Shown: positions 60,371-64,000 of the stretch, one piece after another | How the letters are laid out: each line of letters opens with the position of its first letter | How positions within the stretch are numbered: the stretch's first letter is position 1 | NCBI RefSeq assembly: GCF_018398875.1 | Contig: NZ_JAGWDK010000031.1 | Location: forward strand, 1 to 64,000 | Source: Bradyrhizobium sp. sGM-13 | GTDB taxonomy: Bacteria; Pseudomonadota; Alphaproteobacteria; Rhizobiales; Xanthobacteraceae | Reading direction: 5' to 3' | DNA length: 64,000 nucleotides | Program-made: the position numbers and the translations under genes | Notes under the pieces: model-generated | Seen by the model: only the letters and a program-made list of their open reading frames with translations | Database searches by the model: none | What the model was told of the DNA's origin: nothing

Positions 60371-62296
60371 ATGTCAGTCCAGTTTGTGATCCCCGCGGCG
60401 GAAACGCCCGCGGCCAACGGTCATGGCGAAGCGCATTCCACCGCCACCTTCAAGGCGCTGATGCTCGGCAGCATCGGCGTCGTCTATGGCGACATCGGCA
60501 CCAGCCCCTTGTACGCGCTGCGCGAGGCGGTGGTCGCCGCCAGCGAGGCCTCGACCGCTGCCACGCCACAGGCCGTGCTCGGCGTGCTCTCGCTGATCCT
60601 GTGGGCATTGATCGTGGTGGTGACGCTGAAATACGTCGTCATCCTCTTGCGCGCCGACAACAATGGCGAGGGCGGAACGCTGGCGCTGATGGCGCTGGCG
60701 CAGCGCGCGGTCGGCAAGGGCGGGACGGCGATCGTGCTGCTCGGCATCATCTCCGGCGCGCTGTTCTACGGCGACGCGGTTCTTACGCCGGCGCTGTCGG
60801 TGTTGTCGGCGATCGAAGGCATCAAGCTCGTCACCGTCACCTTCGAGCATTATGTCGTGCCACTGACGGTGATCATTCTGGTGGCGCTGTTTGCCGTGCA
60901 ATCCCGCGGCACCGCGCGCGTCGCCGCGTTCTTCGGACCGGTGATGTGCGTCTGGTTCGCCGTCATTGCGGTGGCAGCCGTGCCGCAGATCATGCGGCAT
61001 CCCGAAGTGCTGCAGGCACTCAATCCGCTCTACGCCGTTTCCTTCATGCTCCATCACGGCATGATCGGTTTCATCACGCTCGGCGCGGTGTTTCTTGCCG
61101 TCACCGGCGCGGAAGCGCTCTATGCCGATCTCGGCCATTTCGGCAAGCGGCCGATCCAGACCGCCTGGCTCTTCATCGTGCTGCCGTCGCTGGCGATCAA
61201 TTATCTGGGGCAGGGCGCGCTGTTGATCGCCGATCCCAAAGCGATCGAAAACCCGTTCTTCCTGATGTTCCCGGACTGGGCGCTGATCCCGATGGTGGCG
61301 CTTGCGACAGCGGCGACCGTGATCGCGAGCCAGGCCGTCATCACCGGCGCCTATTCGCTGACGCGCCAGGCGATCCAGCTAGGGCTGCTGCCGCGGTTCG
61401 AAATCCGCCACACCTCGGAAGCGCATTCCGGCCAGATCTACATCCCCAGCATCAACCTGCTGCTGTTGCTCGCGGTGATCCTGCTGGTGGTCCTGTTCCG
61501 CTCGTCGAGCGGGTTGGCCTCGGCTTACGGAATCTCCGTGACCGGCACCATGGTGGTGACGGCCATGATGGGCTTTGTCGTGATCTGGCGGGTCTGGAAA
61601 TGGTCGCCGATCGCGGCCGCAGCCCTGATCGCCCCGTTCCTGTTTCTCGACGTCACCTTCCTTGCCGCCAATCTGTTGAAAGTGCTCGAGGGCGGCTGGG
61701 TGCCGCTCGCGCTCGGCGGCATCGTGATGCTCCTGATGTACACGTGGCGCCGCGGCAGCCGGCTGTTGTTCGAGAAATCGCGCAAGCTGGAATTCCCGCT
61801 GGCCGAACTGGTCGCGATGCTGGAGAAGCGTCCGCCGCAGCGCGTCCCCGGCACGGCCGTGTTCCTGACCTCCGACCCCGAATGCGCGCCGACCGCGCTG
61901 ATGCACAGCCTGAAGCACTACAAGGTGCTGCATGAGAAGAACGTCATCCTCACCATTGAGACCGCGCCGACGCCGCGGATCGACGATGCCGAGCGGGTGC
62001 GGATGGAGCAGCTCAGCGAGACCTTCTCGAAGGTGACGCTGCGGTTCGGCTTCATGGAATCGCCCAACGTGCCGAAGACGCTGGCGATCGCCCGCAAGCT
62101 CGGCTGGCAGTTCGACATCATGTCGACGTCGTTCTTCCTGTCCCGCCGCGCGCTCAAGCCCGCCGCGCATTCCGGCATGCCGCGCTGGCAGGATTTGCTG
62201 TTCATCCGCCTCAGCCGCGCCGCCAACGACGCCACCGACTATTTCCAGATCCCGACCGGGCGCGTGGTGGAGGTGGGAACGCAGGTCACGATCTAG
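60371..62296 (+). CDS. kup: Kup potassium uptake protein (second of two)
   Basis: 641 residues from the ATG at 60371. Same fold and blocks as its neighbour: GSIGVVYGDIGTSPLYALRE, LRADNNGEGGTLALMALA, EALYADLGHFGKRPIQTAWL, and an identical C-terminus TDYFQIPTGRVVEVGTQVTI. The paralogues differ more in the N-terminal 30 residues and in the cytoplasmic domain. The spacer of 155 bases between them has no obvious terminator, so they may be cotranscribed. Confidence 0.95.
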   Translation: MSVQFVIPAAETPAANGHGEAHSTATFKALMLGSIGVVYGDIGTSPLYALREAVVAASEASTAATPQAVLGVLSLILWALIVVVTLKYVVILLRADNNGEGGTLALMALAQRAVGKGGTAIVLLGIISGALFYGDAVLTPALSVLSAIEGIKLVTVTFEHYVVPLTVIILVALFAVQSRGTARVAAFFGPVMCVWFAVIAVAAVPQIMRHPEVLQALNPLYAVSFMLHHGMIGFITLGAVFLAVTGAEALYADLGHFGKRPIQTAWLFIVLPSLAINYLGQGALLIADPKAIENPFFLMFPDWALIPMVALATAATVIASQAVITGAYSLTRQAIQLGLLPRFEIRHTSEAHSGQIYIPSINLLLLLAVILLVVLFRSSSGLASAYGISVTGTMVVTAMMGFVVIWRVWKWSPIAAAALIAPFLFLDVTFLAANLLKVLEGGWVPLALGGIVMLLMYTWRRGSRLLFEKSRKLEFPLAELVAMLEKRPPQRVPGTAVFLTSDPECAPTALMHSLKHYKVLHEKNVILTIETAPTPRIDDAERVRMEQLSETFSKVTLRFGFMESPNVPKTLAIARKLGWQFDIMSTSFFLSRRALKPAAHSGMPRWQDLLFIRLSRAANDATDYFQIPTGRVVEVGTQVTI

Positions 62297-62529
62297 GGCG
62301 AGAATCCATAAGTTATAATCGTCGGCCGATGGGCGGCGTTGAAGCCATTTCGGATTCAAGCCGGACATGGCGCCGTGTTTGAAACGGGTCAGAAGACGAT
62401 TTCACTCGGCGATCGGCTACTTCACCTCGTCACCCAGCAACGTATGTCGCTCAGGGCGCTCCCCAGGTCCGCTTTGGGGCCGAAACCGGAACTGGAGGAT
62501 CTACTAGAGCCGCTTAAGCGTTTAACGCA
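62297..62529. other. Spacer after kup, no feature
   Basis: About 230 bases between convergent genes. No hairpin with a T run, repeat family member or gene is evident. Confidence 0.35.
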
Positions 62530-63435
62530 TCAGTGCTTGGCTAGAAAAGCGAGCACAGCCTCATCGTAAGCATCGGGGTTCTCGGAAGGCACCGTGTGTG
62601 AACTTCCGGCAATGACGATCCTCTGGTGGTTTGGCAAGCAGACCCCCAACTCGTCTACAATCCGATAAAAGAACTTGGGGCTTCGCTCGCCATTCGACAA
62701 TAATACCGGGGCATTGATCGCCTTGGCCATGTTGCACGTGAAAACCGGCCTCGGGCGTTTCGTGGTGGCATCGGCTTGGTAAGACGCGACGTTGTCCAGA
62801 TTCATCTTCTTGTCAGCATCGGAGCGGCGCTCATAAGCGCCCGGTCCACCAACGGCGTTTACGAATAGCGGTATGCCGGCTTTCGCGTCGCCAGCTTTGA
62901 GTGCCTGCCCTGCTGGCGCCAGACCATTGCCCCACGCTTTCAACATATCAGCGACGTCGGGAACGCCGGCCAAAATGCCCGTGGCCGGCGGCTCATTGAG
63001 TGCGAGGCTGACGACCATCTCTGGATACGAGGCAGCAAAAAACAGCGCGGCATGCGCGCCCGAGGAATGCGCAACCACCCGAACTTTCGATAAGCCTAGA
63101 GCCCGCACGAAAGCAGCAAGGTCTTCACCGTGCGCATCAGCAGCCCCATCCGGCATACCGTCCGGACTTACGTCGTTCGGATAATTGTTGCGACGGCTGT
63201 ACGCTATTGCGCGATAACGACCAGCGAACTTTGGCAGATGTCCGGTCCACATTCGGTAGTCTTGAAGGCCACCGTGAACAAATATTACCGGCTCGCCTTG
63301 GCCGACTTCAACATAAGAAAACTCAGTGCCGTTGGCGGAAATGCGTCTGACTTCATCGGCCATAGCCGTGACGGTCAAGGCTGCGCTAATCATTAAAGCT
63401 CCTACCGTTGCCCGCGCAAAGTCGCGACGCGTCAT
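62530..63435 (-). CDS. Tat-exported alpha/beta hydrolase
   Basis: 301 residues from the ATG at 63435; the frame extends upstream through a gene remnant. The N-terminus TRRDFARATVGALMISAALT looks like a twin-arginine signal ending TAMA. The fold: FSYVEVGQGEPVIFVHGGLQ (oxyanion H-G-G), the elbow VRVVAHSSGAHAALFFA with Ser in H-S-S-G-A, and a late GSSHTVPSENP with the histidine. It resembles the haloperoxidase/esterase-like hydrolases. Periplasmic, unknown substrate. Followed on the left by a gap and kup. Confidence 0.82.
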   Translation of the reverse strand: MTRRDFARATVGALMISAALTVTAMADEVRRISANGTEFSYVEVGQGEPVIFVHGGLQDYRMWTGHLPKFAGRYRAIAYSRRNNYPNDVSPDGMPDGAADAHGEDLAAFVRALGLSKVRVVAHSSGAHAALFFAASYPEMVVSLALNEPPATGILAGVPDVADMLKAWGNGLAPAGQALKAGDAKAGIPLFVNAVGGPGAYERRSDADKKMNLDNVASYQADATTKRPRPVFTCNMAKAINAPVLLSNGERSPKFFYRIVDELGVCLPNHQRIVIAGSSHTVPSENPDAYDEAVLAFLAKH

Positions 63436-63518
63436 GCCGGCCGTTCCGACATCTCGCGGTTGCTTTGGGCTGCAAGCTGGTCGAGACGCCGGAGAACGGG
63501 CGGTCCGCCAATGGCACA

Positions 63519-63650
63519 TCATTCGGGCTGAAGACCGATCCGGTTGATCACTTTGTGCCATCGCTCGGTTTCCTCCTGGACAAAGCTGCTCGCCGCGGCG
63601 GGATCGGTGTCTGCGCTGCAACGTGGGTCGACGGCTTCAAATTCGATCAC
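63519..63650 (-). pseudogene. Bug-family binding protein, C-terminal remnant
   Basis: In a different frame from the hydrolase, the minus strand reads ADTDPAAASSFVQEETERWH then KVINRIGLQPE and stops at 63519. A helix of the pattern F..EE..RW..VI...G..P is the usual end of Bug/TctC solute-binding proteins. No more of that protein can be found upstream, where the sequence (63650-63725) leads to the divergent LysR gene. So about 85 percent of the gene is gone. It may once have been transcribed with the hydrolase under LysR control. Confidence 0.5.
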
Positions 63651-63743
63651 ACTGGCATAGTGCGGCGCCGTGCTATAAAAAACCAATAGAAATAGCAGAA
63701 CCTCCTATCGGAAAAAGGCATAGCAGTGGTCTCGGTCAATTTC

Positions 63744-64000
63744 ATGAGCCGGCGCCTCAAACTAAGGGATTTGCACATGCTCGAGGCCGTATCGGCCGCT
63801 GGCAGCATGGCCCGCGCCGCGGAGCAACTGGCAATCTCTCAACCGACCATTTCGAAGGCGATCGCGGATCTCAAGCGTGATCTCGGCGTGGCATTGTTCG
63901 ACCGCAGCTCGCGTGGCGCCGAGCTGACGCCGAGCGGGCATATTTTGCTGCGGCGCGGCCGCGCGATGTTTGATGAACTGCAACAGGGCTTGCAGGAGAT
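63744..64000 (+). CDS. LysR-family regulator (partial, runs off the window)
   Basis: The frame from the ATG at 63744 (or a GTG at 63726) stays open to the window end, 85 residues. The winged helix of LysR regulators is complete: LRDLHMLEAVSAAGSMARAA, EQLAISQPTISKAIADLKRD, LGVALFDRSSRGAELTPSGH. The effector domain lies outside. It is divergent from the Bug remnant and the hydrolase gene, the usual arrangement for a LysR regulator and its target operon. Confidence 0.9.
   Translation, partial: MSRRLKLRDLHMLEAVSAAGSMARAAEQLAISQPTISKAIADLKRDLGVALFDRSSRGAELTPSGHILLRRGRAMFDELQQGLQE

Overview
The window is GC-rich alphaproteobacterial chromosome, most probably Bradyrhizobium or a close Nitrobacteraceae relative. 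The support is indirect: protein family content (DUF2865 and DUF4142 proteins, twin-arginine TRAP binding proteins, paired Kup transporters, a gamma-resorcylate operon, a cysS-GNAT-cimA cluster), frequent GTG/TTG starts, and extragenic palindromic repeats of the kind common in that genus. I saw no rRNA, tRNA, CRISPR array or phage genes.

Left part (1 to about 18 kb) is patchy and accessory in character. It opens with the 3' end of a transposase gene, followed by a DUF4105 protein and a secreted amidohydrolase, small secreted and stress-type proteins (PepSY-like, DUF4142, DUF892/YciF), a decayed AraC regulator abutting a receiver-domain scrap, dusA, and a gamma-resorcylate/resorcinol operon on the minus strand (flavin reductase, oxygenase, decarboxylase, aromatic acid permease, maleylacetate reductase) with a divergent MarR regulator. 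A cytochrome P460-like protein, an amidase and an IS66-type transposase remnant follow. The ring-cleaving hydroxyquinol dioxygenase expected for the pathway is absent here.

Middle part (18 to about 32 kb): an aspartic protease, a DUF1289 protein and an orphan membrane histidine kinase; a beta-hydroxyacid dehydrogenase; a VOC protein; the Mrp/ApbC Fe-S carrier ATPase; then a duplicated TRAP transport system with two Tat-exported binding proteins on the plus strand facing two permease pairs (DctM/DctQ) on the minus strand; then moaA.

Right part (32 to about 62.3 kb) is mainly housekeeping: gph, rpiA, a DUF2059 protein, gor, 3-hydroxybutyryl-CoA dehydrogenase, a flavodoxin-like protein, an isochorismatase-like hydrolase, an esterase, class II DAHP synthase, dgkA, nadE, a DUF2865 protein, cysS with a 37-residue membrane ORF, a GNAT protein and cimA in one coupled unit, a LOG-family protein, an Atm1-type ABC exporter, psd and pssA, an RraA-like protein, a broken Bug-type binding protein gene, motA/motB and two tandem kup genes.

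The last 1.7 kb again looks accessory: a Tat-exported alpha/beta hydrolase, the C-terminal remnant of another Bug protein, and the start of a LysR regulator that runs off the end. The most rewarding points are the incomplete resorcylate operon and its operator-like repeats, the doubled TRAP system with a possible coupling uORF, a cysteine-containing short ORF ahead of cysS, the three-residue spacing in the P460 haem motif, several freshly broken genes, and four families of extragenic repeats.
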